Shown: in pieces, positions 1-12,053 of the stretch | Position numbering within the stretch: the stretch's first letter is position 1 | Layout: each line of letters begins with the position of its first letter | NCBI RefSeq assembly: GCF_029227915.1 | Contig: NC_079882.1 | Location: 17,002,501 to 17,066,500, forward strand | Source of the DNA: Hydractinia symbiolongicarpus | Lineage: Eukaryota > Cnidaria > Hydrozoa > Anthoathecata > Hydractiniidae | DNA length: 64,000 nt | Direction: 5' to 3' | The notes under the pieces: generated by a model | Database searches by the model: none | Told to the model about the DNA's origin: nothing | What the model saw: the letters and a program-made list of their open reading frames with translations, nothing else | Position numbers and translations under genes: made by a program

Positions 1-175
1 AAGCCTCACACGTAAATCACGTGGTTCCATCTGCCTGTGCAGGTTACCATTGGACTAGTCGTTCCAGTCTCAATGCGCTACAACGTCTCAAGTCGTTTTC
101 ATTAGCGCTGTTGCCTTACAACACTCTTAACTACGTGCACAGTCCTGTAAAGGCTGCTATTTGGCCTTTTGCAGT

Positions 176-300
176 CTAATAGAACGTAAATCACGTGGTT
201 CCATCTGCCTTACAGTCTCAATGCGCTACAACGTCCCAAGTCGTTTTCATTAACGCTTTTGCTTTACAACACTCTTAACTCTTACGTGCACAGTCCTATA
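176..300 (+). repeat. Shortened monomer variant with two internal deletions
   Basis: The join TCTAATAGAACGTAAATC lacks the usual AGGCCTCAC stretch, and CATCTGCCTTACAGTCTC lacks about 25 bp covering the GCGCAGGTTACC and TAGTCC segments. The same doubly deleted monomer recurs near 2508, 3201 and 3514, so it has been amplified together with its neighbours. Confidence 0.8.
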
Positions 301-334
301 AAGGCTGTAATATGGCCCTTTGCAGTCTAATAAA
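297..334 (+). other. TATAAA, ATG and AATAAA motifs in one monomer (example)
   Basis: In the plus orientation TATAAA (297-302) precedes ATG (312) and AATAAA (329-334). The same order recurs in nearly every monomer. These match core promoter and polyadenylation signal words, but they are short and could be chance within an AT-rich patch. The order is also odd for a transcript, since the polyadenylation word lies just 27 bp after the TATA-like word. I record it because satellite arrays are sometimes transcribed. It is not evidence of a gene. Confidence 0.25.
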
Positions 335-1164
335 GGCCTCACACGTAAATCACGTGGTTTCAGCGGTCTGCGCAGGTTACCATTGGACTAGTCCTTCCAA
401 TTTGAATGCGCTACAACGTCCCAAGTCGTTTTCATTAGCGCCGTTGCCTTACAACACTCTTAACTACGTGCACAGTCCTATAAAGGCTGTAATTTGGCCT
501 TTTGCAGTCTAGTAAAGGCTTCATACGTAAATCACGTGGTTTCACCTGCCTGCGCAGGTTACCATTGGTCTAGTCCTTCCAGTCTCCATGTGCTACAACG
601 TCCTAAGTCGTTTTCATTAGCGCCATTGCTTTACAACACTCTTAACTACGTGCACAGTCCTATAAAGGCTGTAATATGGCCTTTTGCAGTCTAATAAAAG
701 CCTCACACGTAAATCACGTGGTTCCATCTGCCTGCGCAGGTTACCATTGGACTATTCCTTCCAGTCTCAATGCACTACAACGTCCTAAGTCGTTTTCATT
801 GGCGAAGTTGCCTTAGAACACTCTTAACTACGTGCACAGTCCTATAAAGGCTGTAATATGGCCTTTTGCAGTCTAATAAAGGCCTCACACGTAAATCACG
901 TGGTTTCACCTGTCTGCGCAGGTTACCATTGGACTATTCCTTCCAGTTTCAATGCACTACAACGTTCCAAGTGGTTTTCCTTAGCGCCGTGGCCTTAGAA
1001 CACTCTTAACTGCCTGCACAGTCCTATAAAGGCTGTAATATGGCCTTTTGCAGTCTAATAAAGGCCTCACACATTAATCACGTGGTTTAACCGGTCTGCG
1101 CAGGTCACCATTGACCTAGTCCTTCCAATTTGAATGCGCTACAACGTCCCAAGTCGTTTTCATT

Positions 1165-2384
1165 AGCGCCGTGGCCTTAGAACACTCTTAACTACCTGCA
1201 CAGTCCTATAAAGGCTGTAATATGGCCTTTTGCAGTCTAATAAAGGCCTCACACGTAAATCACGTGGTTTCACCTGTCGGCGTAGGTTACCATTGGCCTA
1301 GTCCTTACAGTCTCAATGCGCTACAACGTCCCAAGTCGTTTTCATTAGCGCCATTGCCTTAAGACACTCTTAACTACGTGCACTGTCCTATAAAGGCTGC
1401 AATATGGCCCTTTGCAGTCTAATAAAGGCCTCACACGTTAATCACGTGGTTTCACCGGTCTGCGCAGGTCACCATTGACCTAGTCCTTCCAGTCTCAATG
1501 CGCTACAACCTCCCAAGTCGTTTTCATTAGCGCTGTTGCTTTACAACACTCTTAACTACGTGCACAGTCCTATAAAGGCTGTAATATGGCCTTTTGCAGT
1601 CTAATAAAGTCCTCATACGTAAATCACGTGGTTCCATCTGCCTGCGCAGGTTACCATTGGACAATTCCTTCCAGTCTCAATGCACTACAACGTTCCAAGT
1701 GGTTTTCCTTAGCGCCGTGGCCTTAGAACACTCTTAACTACCTGCACAGTCCTATAAAGGCTGTAATATGGCCTTTTGCAGTCTAATAAAGGCCTCACAC
1801 GTAAATCACGTGGTTTCACCTGTCGGCGTAGGTTACCATTGGCCTAGTCCTTACAGTCTCAATGCGCTACAACGTCCCAAGTCGTTTTCATTAGCGCCAT
1901 TGCCTTAAGACACTCTTAACTACGTGCACTGTCCTATAAAGGCTGCAATATGGCCCTTTGCAGTCTAATAAAGGCCTCACACGTTAATCACGTGGTTTCA
2001 CCGGTCTGCGCAGGTCACCATTGACCTAGTCCTTCCAGTCTCAATTCGCTACAACCTCCCAAGTCGTTTTCATTAGCGCTGTTGCTTTACAACACTCTTA
2101 ACTACGTGCACAGTCCTGTAAAGGCTGTAATATGGCCTTTAGTCTAATAAAGGCCTCACACGTAAATCAAATGGTTTCACCGGTCTGCGCAGGTTACCAT
2201 TGGACTATTCCTTCCAGTGTAAATGTGCTACAACGTCTCAAGTTGTTTTCATTATCGCTGTTGCCTTACAACACTCTTAAATACGTGCACAGTCCTATAA
2301 AGGCTGTAATATGGCATTTTGCAGTCTAATAAAGGCCTCACACGTAAATCACGTGGTTTCACCGGTCTGCGCAGGTTACCATTG
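1165..2384 (+). repeat. First copy of a 1.2-kb segment repeated at +2791 bp
   Basis: This segment matches 3956-5175 at a constant displacement of 2791 bp with only scattered differences (for example CAATTCGC at 2045 against CAATGCGC at 4836). It begins within TTAGCGCCGTGGCC and ends where TTGGACTAG departs from TTGGCGTAG. It includes the 179-bp monomer that starts with ATGGCCTTTAGTC. Confidence 0.85.
1596..2141 (+). repeat. Three-monomer higher-order repeat (546 bp), copy 1
   Basis: A trimer made of a GTCCTCATACG / GGACAATTCC monomer, then a monomer with CTGTCGGCGTAGG, then one with CACGTTAATC and CAACCTCCCAAG. The same order recurs at 3841 and 4387. The second and third monomers of the trimer also occur just before, in about 1226-1595. 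Confidence 0.8.
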
Positions 2385-3816
2385 GACTAGTCTTTCCAGT
2401 CTCAATGCGCTACAACGTCCGAAGTCGTTTTCATTAGCGCTGTTGCCTTACAACACTCTTAACTACGTGCACAGTCCTATAAAGGCTGCTATTTGGCCTT
2501 TTGCAGTCTAATAGAACGTAAATCACGTGGTTCCATCTGCCTTACAGTCTCAATGCGCTACAACGTCCCAAGTCGTTTTCATTAACGCCTTTGCTTTACA
2601 ACACTCTTAACTCTTACGTGCACAGTCCTATAAAGGCTGTAATATGGCCTTTTGCAGTCTAATAAAGGCTTCACACGTAAATCACGTGGTTTCACCGGTC
2701 TGCGCAGGTTACCATTTGCCTAGTCCTTCCAATTTGAATGCGCTACAACGTCCCAAGTCGTTTTCATTAGCGCCGTTGCTTACAACACTCTTAACTACGT
2801 GCACAGTCCTGTAAAGGCTGTAATATGGCCTTTAGTCTAATAAAGGCCTCACACGTAAATCAAATGGTTTCACCGGTCTGCGCAGGTTACCATTGGACTA
2901 TTCCTTCCAGTGTAAATGTGCTACAACGTCTCAAGTTGTTTTCATTATCGCTGTTGCCTTACAACACTCTTAAATACGTGCACAGTCCTATAAGGGCTGT
3001 AATATGGCATTTTGCAGTCTAATAAAGGCCTCACACGTAAATCACGTGGTTTCACCGGTCTGCGCAGGTTACCATTGGACTAGTCTTTCCAGTCTCAATG
3101 CGCTACAACGTCCGAAGTCGTTTTCATTAGCGCTGTTGCCTTACAACACTCTTAACTACGTGCACAGTCCTATAAAGGCTGCTATTTGGCCTTTTGCAGT
3201 CTAATAGAACGTAAATCACGTGGTTCCATCTGCCTTACAGTCTCAATGCGCTACAACGTCCCAAGTCGTTTTCATTAACGCCTTTGCTTTACAACACTCT
3301 TAACTCTTACGTGCATATGGCATTTTGCAGTCTAATAAAGGCCTCACACGTAAATCACGTGGTTTCACCGGTCTGCGCAGGTTACCATTGGACTAGTCTT
3401 TCCAGTCTCAATGCGCTACAACGTCCGAAGTCGTTTTCATTAGCGCTGTTGCCTTACAACACTCTTAACTACGTGCACAGTCCTATAAAGGCTGCTATTT
3501 GGCCTTTTGCAGTCTAATAGAACGTAAATCACGTGGTTCCATCTGCCTTACAGTCTCAATGCGCTACAACGTCCCAAGTCGTTTTCATTAACGCCTTTGC
3601 TTTACAACACTCTTAACTCTTACGTGCACAGTCCTATAAAGGCTGTAATATGGCCTTTTGCAGTCTAATAAAGGCTTCACACGTAAATCACGTGGTTTCA
3701 CCGGTCTGCGCAGGTTACCATTTGCCTAGTCCTTCCAATTTGAATGCGCTACAACGTCCCAAGTCGTTTTCATTAGCGCCGTTGCTTACAACACTCTTAA
3801 CTACGTGCACAGTCCT
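2088..3816 (+). repeat. 693-bp tandem duplication with an internal 313-bp duplication
   Basis: Positions 2088-2623 match 2781-3316 at a displacement of 693 bp. Within the second copy, 3004-3316 is repeated at once as 3317-3629 (313 bp). After that the original order resumes at a displacement of 1006 bp, the sum of the two, to about 3816. The 313-bp join reads CTTACGTGCA/TATGGC and falls inside a monomer, so this event was out of register. Confidence 0.9.
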
Positions 3817-3840
3817 ATAAAGGCTGTAATATGGCCTTTT

Positions 3841-4932
3841 GCAGTCTAATAAAGTCCTCATACGTAAATCACGTGGTTCCATCTGCCTGCGCAGGTTACC
3901 ATTGGACAATTCCTTCCAGTCTCAATGCACTACAACGTTCCAAGTGGTTTTCCTTAGCGCCGTGGCCTTAGAACACTCTTAACTACCTGCACAGTCCTAT
4001 AAAGGCTGTAATATGGCCTTTTGCAGTCTAATAAAGGCCTCACACGTAAATCACGTGGTTTCACCTGTCGGCGTAGGTTACCATTGGCCTAGTCCTTACA
4101 GTCTCAATGCGCTACAACGTCCCAAGTCGTTTTCATTAGCGCCATTGCCTTAAGACACTCTTAACTACGTGCACTGTCCTATAAAGGCTGCAATATGGCC
4201 CTTTGCAGTCTAATAAAGGCCTCACACGTTAATCACGTGGTTTCACCGGTCTGCGCAGGTCACCATTGACCTAGTCCTTCCAGTCTCAATGCGCTACAAC
4301 CTCCCAAGTCGTTTTCATTAGCGCTGTTGCTTTACAACACTCTTAACTACGTGCACAGTCCTATAAAGGCTGTAATATGGCCTTTTGCAGTCTAATAAAG
4401 TCCTCATACGTAAATCACGTGGTTCCATCTGCCTGCGCAGGTTACCATTGGACAATTCCTTCCAGTCTCAATGCACTACAACGTTCCAAGTGGTTTTCAT
4501 TAGCGCCGTGGCCTTAGAACACTCTTAACTACCTGCACAGTCCTATAAAGGCTGTAATATGGCCTTTTGCAGTATAATAAAGGCCTCACACGTAAATCAC
4601 GTGGTTTCACCTGTCGGCGTAGGTTACCATTGGCCTAGTCCTTACAGTCTCAATGCGCTACAACGTCCCAAGTCGTTTTCATTAGCGCCATTGCCTTAAG
4701 ACACTCTTAACTACGTGCACTGTCCTATAAAGGCTGCAATATGGCCCTTTGCAGTCTAATAAAGGCCTCACACGTTAATCACGTGGTTTCACCGGTCTGC
4801 GCAGGTCACCATTGACCTAGTCCTTCCAGTCTCAATGCGCTACAACCTCCCAAGTCGTTTTCATTAGCGCTGTTGCTTTACAACACTCTTAACTACGTGC
4901 ACAGTCCTGTAAAGGCTGTAATATGGCCTTTA
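3841..4932 (+). repeat. Three-monomer higher-order repeat (546 bp), copies 2 and 3 in tandem
   Basis: Two adjacent trimers starting at 3841 and 4387, 546 bp apart. The marker CTGTCGGCG falls at 4065 and 4611, and at 1274 and 1820 in the earlier region. The second trimer has private changes, including GTGGTTTTCATT for GTGGTTTTCCTT and AGTATAATAA for AGTCTAATAA. Confidence 0.8.
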
Positions 4933-5175
4933 GTCTAATAAAGGCCTCACACGTAAATCAAATGGTTTCACCGGTCTGCGCAGGTTACCATTGGACTATT
5001 CCTTCCAGTGTAAATGTGCTACAACGTCTCAAGTTGTTTTCATTATCGCTGTTGCCTTACAACACTCTTAAATACGTGCACAGTCCTATAAAGGCTGTAA
5101 TATGGCATTTTGCAGTCTAATAAAGGCCTCACACGTAAATCACGTGGTTTCACCGGTCTGCGCAGGTTACCATTG
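3956..5175 (+). repeat. Second copy of the 1.2-kb segment displaced by 2791 bp
   Basis: Counterpart of 1165-2384. The material between the copies is made of the 693-bp and 313-bp local duplications (2088-3816), which suggests those events enlarged the distance between two originally closer copies. Confidence 0.85.
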
Positions 5176-5259
5176 GCGTAGTCCTTCCAGTCTCAATGCC
5201 CTACAACGTCCCAAGTAGTTTTCATTAGCGAAGTTGCCTTAGAACACTCTTAACTTCGT

Positions 5260-6062
5260 CCACAGTCCTATAAAGGCTGTATTATGGCCTTTTGCAGTCT
5301 AATAAAGGCCTCACACGTAAATCACGTGGTTCCATTTGCCTGTGCAGGTTTCCATTGGCCTAGTCCTTCCAGTCTCAATGTGCTACAACGTCTCAAGTCG
5401 TTTTCATTAGCGCCGTTGCCTTAAGACACTCTTAACTACGTGCACAGTCCTATAAAGGCTGTAATATGGCCCTTTGCAGTCTAATAAAGGCCTCACACGT
5501 TAATGACGTGGTTTCACCGGTCTGCGCAGGTCACCATTGACCTAGTCCTTCCAGTCTCAATGCGCTGCAACGTCCCAAGACGCTTTTATTAGCGCCGTTG
5601 CCGTACAACACTCTTAACTACGTTCACAGTCCTATAAAGGCTGTAATTTGGCCTTTTGCAGTCTAGTAGAGGCCTCACACGTAAATCACGTGGTTCCATC
5701 TGCCTGTGCAGGTTACCATTGGACTAGTCGTTCCAACCTCAATGCGCTACAACCTCCCAAGTCGTTTTCATTAGCGCTGTTGCTTTACAGAACTCTTTAC
5801 TACGTGCACAGTCCTATAAAGGCTGTAATATGGCCTTTTGCAGTCTAATAAAGGCCTCACACGTAAATATAGGACTGTGCACGTAGTTAAGAGTGTCTTA
5901 AGGCAACGGCGCTAATGAAAACGACTTGAGACGTTGTAGCACATTGAGACTGGAAGGACTAGGCCAATGGAAACCTGCACAGGCAAATGGAACAACGTAA
6001 TTTACGTGTGAGGCCTTTATTAGATTGCAAAAGGCGATATTGCAGCCTTTATAGGACTAGGA
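5260..6062. repeat. Inverted repeat at the first polarity switch
   Basis: Left arm about 5260-5453 and right arm about 5869-6062 are reverse complements with few differences (paired positions sum to 11322). The spacer is 415 bp of plus-oriented monomer. Both arms carry the same uncommon variants: CCATTTGCCTGTGCAGG, TTTCCATTGGCC and the subfamily C site TTAAGACAC. This suggests the switch at 5868/5869 arose by inverted duplication or template switching from the nearby monomer. Confidence 0.8.
5861..5875. other. Polarity-switch breakpoint 1 (plus to minus)
   Basis: A plus monomer stops in CACACGTAAAT and minus sequence starts at ATAGGACTGTGC with no extra bases. The shared AT at the join is compatible with microhomology. 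The break is inside both monomers, not at a common boundary. Confidence 0.85.
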
Positions 6063-7364
6063 CGTAGTTAAGGGTGTTGTAAAGCAACGGCGCCAATGAA
6101 AACGACTTGGGACGATGTAGCGCATTGAGACTGTAAGGACTAGGCCAATGGTAACCTACGCAGACAGGTGAAACCATGTGATTTACGTGTGAGGCATTTA
6201 TTAGACTGCAAAAGGCCATATTACAGCCTTTATAGGACTGTGCAGGTAGTTAAGAGTGTTCTAAGGCCACAGCGCTAAGGAAAACCACTTGGAACGTTGT
6301 AGTGCTTTGAGACTGGAAGGAATAGTCCAATGGTAACCTGCGCAGGCAGATGGAACCACGTGATTTACGTGTGAGGACTTTATTAGAATGCAAAAGGCCA
6401 TATTACAGCCTTTATAGGACTGTGCACGTAGTTAAGAGTGTTGTAAAGCAACGGCGCCAATGAAAACGACTTGGGACGTTGTAGCGCATTGAGACTGGAA
6501 GGACTAGGTCAATGGTGACCTGCGCAGACCTGTGAAACCACGTGATTAACGTGTGAGGCCTTTATTATACTGCAAAGGGCCATATTACAGCCTTTATAGG
6601 ACTGTGCACGTAGTTAAGAGTGTCTTAAGGCAACGGCGCAAATGAAAACGACTTGAGACGTTGTAGCACATTGAGACTGGAAGGATTAGGCCAATGGTAA
6701 CCTGCGCAGGCATGTGAAACCACGTGATTTACGTGGGAAGCCTTTATTAGACTGCAAAAGGCCATATTACAGCCTTTATAGGACTGTGCACGTAGTTAAG
6801 AGTGTTGTAAAGCAACGGCGCCAATGAAAACAACTTGGGACGTTGTAGCGCATTCAGACTGGAAGGACTAGGCCAATGGTAACCTGCACAGGCAGATGGA
6901 ACAACATGATTTACGTGTGAGGCCTCTATTAGACTGCAAAAGACCAAAATACAGCCTTTATAGGACTGTGCACGTAGTTAAGAGTGTTGTAAGGCAACGG
7001 CGCTAATGAAAACAACTTGGGACGTTGTAGCGCATTGAGACTTGAAGGACTAGGTCAATGGTGACCTGCGCAGACCGGTGAAACCACGTGATTAACGTGT
7101 GAGGCCTTTATTAGACTGCAAAGGGCCATATTACAGCATTTATAGGACTGTGCACGTAGTTAAGAGTGTGCTAAGGCAATTTCGCCAATGAAAACGACTT
7201 GGGACGTTGTAGCGCATTGAGACTGTAAGGACTAGGCCAATGGTAACCTACGCAGACAGGTGAAACCACGTGATTTACGTGTGAGGCCTTTATTAGACTG
7301 CAAAAGGCCATATTACAGCCTTTATAGGACTGTGCAGGTAGTTAAGAGTGTTCTAAGGCCACGG

Positions 7365-7958
7365 CGCTAAGGAAAACCACTTGGAACGTTGTAGTGCACT
7401 GAGACTGGAAGGAATAGCCCAATGGTAACCTGCGCAGGCAGATGGAACCACGTGATTTACGTGTGAGGACTTTATTAGACTGCAAAAGGCCATATTACAG
7501 CCTTTATAGGACTGTGCACGTAGTTAAGAGTGTTGTAAAGCAACGGCGCCAATGAAAACGACTTGGGACGTTGTAGCGCATTGAGACTGGAAGGACTAGG
7601 CCAATGGTAACCTGCGAAGACAGGTGAAACCACGTGATTTACGTGTGAGGTTTTTATTAGACTGCAAAAGGCCATATTACAGCCTTTAAAGGACTGTGCA
7701 AGTAGTTAAGAGTGTTCTAACGCCACGGCGCTAAGGAAAACCACTTGGAACGTTGTAGTGCATTGAGACTGAAAGGAATAGTCTAATGGTAACCTGCGCA
7801 GGCAGGTGAAACCACGTGATTTACGTATGAAGCCATTATTAGACTGCAAAAGGCCATATTACAGCCTTTATAGGACTGTGCACGTAGTTAAGAGTGTTCT
7901 AAGACCACGGAGCTAAGGAAAACCACTTGGAACGTTGTAGTGCATTGAGACTGAAAGG
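7365..7958 (-). repeat. Segment repeated at +2549 bp (first copy)
   Basis: Matches 9914-10507 at a displacement of 2549 bp (fourteen monomers plus 1 bp). Shared private features include GAATAGCCC, GTTCTAACGCC and CTAAGACCACGGAG. Confidence 0.8.
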
Positions 7959-9107
7959 ACTAGGCCAATGGAAACCTGCACAGGCAAATGGAACCACGTG
8001 ATTTACGTGTGAGGCCTTTATTAGACTGCAAAAGGCCATATTACAGCCTTTATAGGACTGTGCAAGTAGTTAAGAGTGTTCTAAGGCCACAGCGCTAAGA
8101 AAAACCACTTGGAACGTTGTAGTGCATTGAGACTGAAAGGAATAGTCTAATGGTAACCTGCGCAGGCAGATGGAACCACGTGATTTATGTGTGAGGACTT
8201 TATTAGACTGCAAAAGGCCATATTACAGCCTTTATAGGACTGTGCACGTAGTTAAGAGTGTTGTAAAGCAACGGCGCTAATGAAAACGACTTGGAACATT
8301 GTAGCACATTGAGACTGGCAGGACTAGACCCATGGTAACCTGCGCAGGCAGGTGAAACCACGTGATTTACGTATGAAGCCTTTACTAAACTGCAAAAGGC
8401 CAAATTACAGCCTTTTATAGGACTGTGCACGTAGTTAAGAGTGTCTTAAGGCAACGGCGCTAATGAAAACGACTTGAGACGTTGTGGCACATTGAGACTG
8501 GAAGGACTAGGTCAATGGTGACCTGCGCAGGCCGGTGAAACCACGTGATTAACGTGTGAGGCCTTTATTAGACTGCAAAGGGCCATATTACAGCCTTTAT
8601 AGGACTGTGCAGGTAGTTAAGAGCGTTCTAAGGCCACGGCGCTAAGGAAAACCACTTGGAACGTTGTAGTGCATTGAGACTGGAAGGAATAGTCCAATGG
8701 TAACCTGCGCAGGCAGATGAAACCACGTGATTTACGTGTGAGGACTTTATTAGACTGCAAAAGGCCATATTACAGCCTTTATAGGACTGTGCACGTAGTT
8801 AAGAGTGTTGTAAAGCAACGGCGCCAATGAAAACGACTTGGGACGTTGTAGCGCATTGAGACTGGAAGGACTAGGTCAATGGTGACCTGCGCAGACCTGT
8901 GAAACCACGTGATTAACGTGTGAGGCCTTTATTAGACTGCAAAGGGCCATATTACAGCCTTTATAGGACTGTACACGTAGTTAAGAGTGTTGTAAAGCAA
9001 CGGCGCCAATGAAAGCGAATTGGGACGTTGTAGCGCATTGAGACTGGAAGGACTAGGCCAATGGTCACCTGCGCAGACAGGTGAAACCACGTGATTTACG
9101 TGTGAGG
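7955..9107 (-). repeat. Segment repeated at about +2731 bp (first copy)
   Basis: Matches about 10686-11837. The displacement is 2731 bp up to the extra T in CCTTTTATAGG near 8411 and 2730 bp after it. The segment holds the markers GATTTATGTGTG and ACTGGCAGGACTAGACC. From about 9192 a second alignment at +2366 bp takes over, because 364 bp has been duplicated in the first copy. Confidence 0.8.
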
Positions 9108-9471
9108 CCTCTATTAGTCTGCAAAAGACCAAAATACAGCCTTTATAGGACTGTGCACGTAGTTAAGAGTGTTGTAAGGCAACGGCGCTAATGAAAACGA
9201 CTTGGGACGTTGTAGCGCATTGAGACTGGAAGGACTAGGTCAATGGTGACCTGCGCAGACCTGTGAAACCACGTGATTAACGTGTGAGGCCTTTATTAGA
9301 CTGCAAAGGGCCATATTACAGCCTTTATAGGACTGTACACGTAGTTAAGAGTGTTGTAAAGCAACGGCGCCAATGAAAGCGAATTGGGACGTTGTAGCGC
9401 ATTGAGACTGGAAGGACTAGGCCAATGGTCACCTGCGCAGACAGGTGAAACCACGTGATTTACGTGTGAGG
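8828..9471 (-). repeat. 364-bp (two-monomer) tandem duplication
   Basis: Positions 8828-9107 match 9192-9471 exactly two monomers apart. Both carry the private combination GACTGTACACG, GAAAGCGAATTGG and AATGGTCACC. The corresponding region near 11.7 kb has one copy, so the duplication is local. Confidence 0.8.
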
Positions 9472-9913
9472 ACTTTATTAGACTACAAAAGGCCATATTA
9501 CAGCCTTTATAGGACTGTACACGTAGTTAAGAGTGTTTTAAAGCAACGGCGCCAATGAAAACGACTTGGGACGTTGTAGCGCATTGAGACTGGAAGGACT
9601 AGGTCAATGGTGACCTGCGCAGACCTGTGAAACCTCGTGATTAACGTGTGAGGCCTTTATTAGACTGCAAAGGGCCATATTACAGCCTTTATAGGACTGT
9701 GCACGTAGTTAAGAGTGTCTTAAGGCAACGGCGCTAATGAAAACGACTTGAGACGTTGTAGCACATTGACACTGGAAGGATTAGGCCAATGGTAACCTGC
9801 GAAGGCATGTGAAACCACGTGATTTACGTGTGAGGCCTCTATTAGACTGCAAAAGACCAAAATACAGCCTTTATAGGACTGTACACGTAGTTAAGAGTGT
9901 TTTAAAGCAACGG

Positions 9914-10507
9914 CGCTAAGGAAAACCACTTGGAACGTTGTAGTGCACTGAGACTGGAAGGAATAGCCCAATGGTAACCTGCGCAGGCAGATGGCACCAC
10001 GTGATTTACGTGTGAGGACTTTATTAGACTGCAAAAGGCCATATTACAGCCTTTATAGGACTGTGCACGTAGTTAAGAGTGTTGTAAAGCAACGGCGCCA
10101 ATGAAAACGACTTGGGACGTTGTAGCGCATTGAGACTGGAAGGACTAGGCCAATGGTAACCTGCGAAGACAGGTGAAACCACGTGATTTACGTGTGAGGT
10201 TTTTATTAGACTGCAAAAGGCCATATTACAGCCTTTAAAGGACTGTGCAAGTAGTTAAGAGTGTTCTAACGCCACGGCGCTAAGGAAAACCACTTGGAAC
10301 GTTGTAGTGCATTGAGACTGAAAGGAATAGTCTAATGGTAACCTGCGCAGGCAGGTGAAACCACGTGATTTACGTATGAAGCCATTATTAGACTGCAAAA
10401 GGCCATATTACAGCCTTTATAGGACTGTGCACGTAGTTAAGAGTGTTCTAAGACCACGGAGCTAAGGAAAACCACTTGGAACGTTGTAGTGCATTGAGAC
10501 TGAAAGG
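9914..10507 (-). repeat. Segment repeated at +2549 bp (second copy)
   Basis: Counterpart of 7365-7958. It is followed by sequence similar to what precedes it, so the local order has been reshuffled by more than one exchange. Confidence 0.8.
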
Positions 10508-12053
10508 AATAGTCTAATGGTAACCTGCGCAGGCAGGTGAAACCACGTGATTTACGTATGAAGCCATTATTAGACTGAAAAAGGCCATATTACAGCCTTT
10601 ATAGGACTGTGCACGTAGTTAAAAGTGTTCTAAGGCAACTTCGCCAATGAAAACGACTTGGGACGTTGTAGCGCATTGAGACTGTAAGGACTAGGCCAAT
10701 GGAAACCTGCACAGGCAAATGGAACCACGTGATTTACGTGTGAGGCCTTTATTAGACTGCAAAAGGCCATATTACAGCCTTTATAGGACTGTGCAAGTAG
10801 TTAAGAGTGTTCTAAGGCCACAGCGCTAAGAAAAACCACTTGGAACGTTGTAGTGCATTGAGACTGAAAGGAATAGTCTAATGGTAACCTGCGCAGGCAG
10901 ATGGAACCACGTGATTTATGTGTGAGGACTTTATTAGACTGCAAAAGGCCATATTACAGCCTTTATAGGACTGTGCACGTAGTTAAGAGTGTTGTAAAGC
11001 AACGGCGCTAATGAAAACGACTTGGGACATTGTAGCACATTGAGACTGGCAGGACTAGACCAATGGTAACCTGCGCAGGCAGGTGAAACCACGTGATTTA
11101 CGTATGAAGCCTTTACTAAACTGCAAAAGGCCAAATTACAGCCTTTATAGGACTGTGCACGTAGTTAAGAGTGTCTTAAGGCAACGGCGCTAATGAAAAC
11201 GACTTGAGACGTTGTAGCACATTGAGACTGGAAGGACTAGGTCAATGGTGACCTGCGCAGGCCGGTGAAACCACGTGATTAACGTGTGAGGCCTTTATTA
11301 GACTGCAAAGGGCCATATTACAGCCTTTATAGGACTGTGCAGGTAGTTAAGAGCGTTCTAAGGCCACGGCGCTAAGGAAAACCACTTGGAACGTTGTAGT
11401 GCATTGAGACTGGAAGGAATAGTCCAATGGTAACCTGCGCAGGCAGATGAAACCACGTGATTTACGTGTGAGGACTTTATTAGACTGCAAAAGGCCATAT
11501 TACAGCCTTTATAGGACTGTGCACGTAGTTAAGAGTGTTGTAAAGCAACGGCGCCAATGAAAACGACTTGGGACGTTGTAGCGCATTGAGACTGGAAGGA
11601 CTAGGTCAATGGTGACCTGCGCAGACCTGTGAAACCACGTGATTAACGTGTGAGGCCTTTATTAGACTGCAAAGGGCCATATTACAGCCTTTATAGGACT
11701 GTACACGTAGTTAAGAGTGTTGTAAAGCAACGGCGCCAATGAAAGCGAATTGGGACGTTGTAGCGCATTGAGACTGGAAGGACTAGGCCAATGGTAACCT
11801 GCGCAGACAGGTGAAACCACGTGATTTACGTGTGAGGACTTTATTAGACTACAAAAGGCCATATTACAGCCTTTATAGGACTGTACACGTAGTTAAGAGT
11901 GTTTTAAAGCAACGGCGCCAATGAAAACGACTTGGGACGTTGTAGCGCATTGAGACTGGAAGGACTAGGTCAATGGTGACCTGCGCAGACCTGTGAAACC
12001 TTGTGATTAACGTGTGAGGCCTTTATTAGACTGCAAAGGGCCATATTACAGCC

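Larger units (their letters stand above)
1..5868 (+). repeat. Satellite array block 1, plus orientation (about 182-bp monomers)
   Basis: Head-to-tail monomers carry CCTATAAAGGC, then ATGGCC, then TGCAGTCTAATAAAGG in that order, repeating about every 182 bp to the break near 5868. Several monomers are shortened to about 151 bp (around 176-300, 2508-2640, 3201-3316 and 3514-3640). Some are 179 bp because TTGC is missing from the usual CTTTTGCAGTC (2132 and 2825). The block shows more small indels and more short-period local duplications than the later minus blocks. No unique DNA or gene is present. The orientation and period are read directly; calling this satellite DNA rests on uninterrupted tandem homology. 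Confidence 0.97.

Noticed and set aside
297-334. A real promoter or polyadenylation unit per monomer
   Set aside because: TATAAA and AATAAA are only 26 bp apart and are low-complexity words; there is no gene between them. Kept only as a low-confidence motif note.
3715-3909. A 64-codon frame on the minus strand inside the plus block
   Set aside because: It is an antisense reading of two satellite monomers, open only by chance variants.
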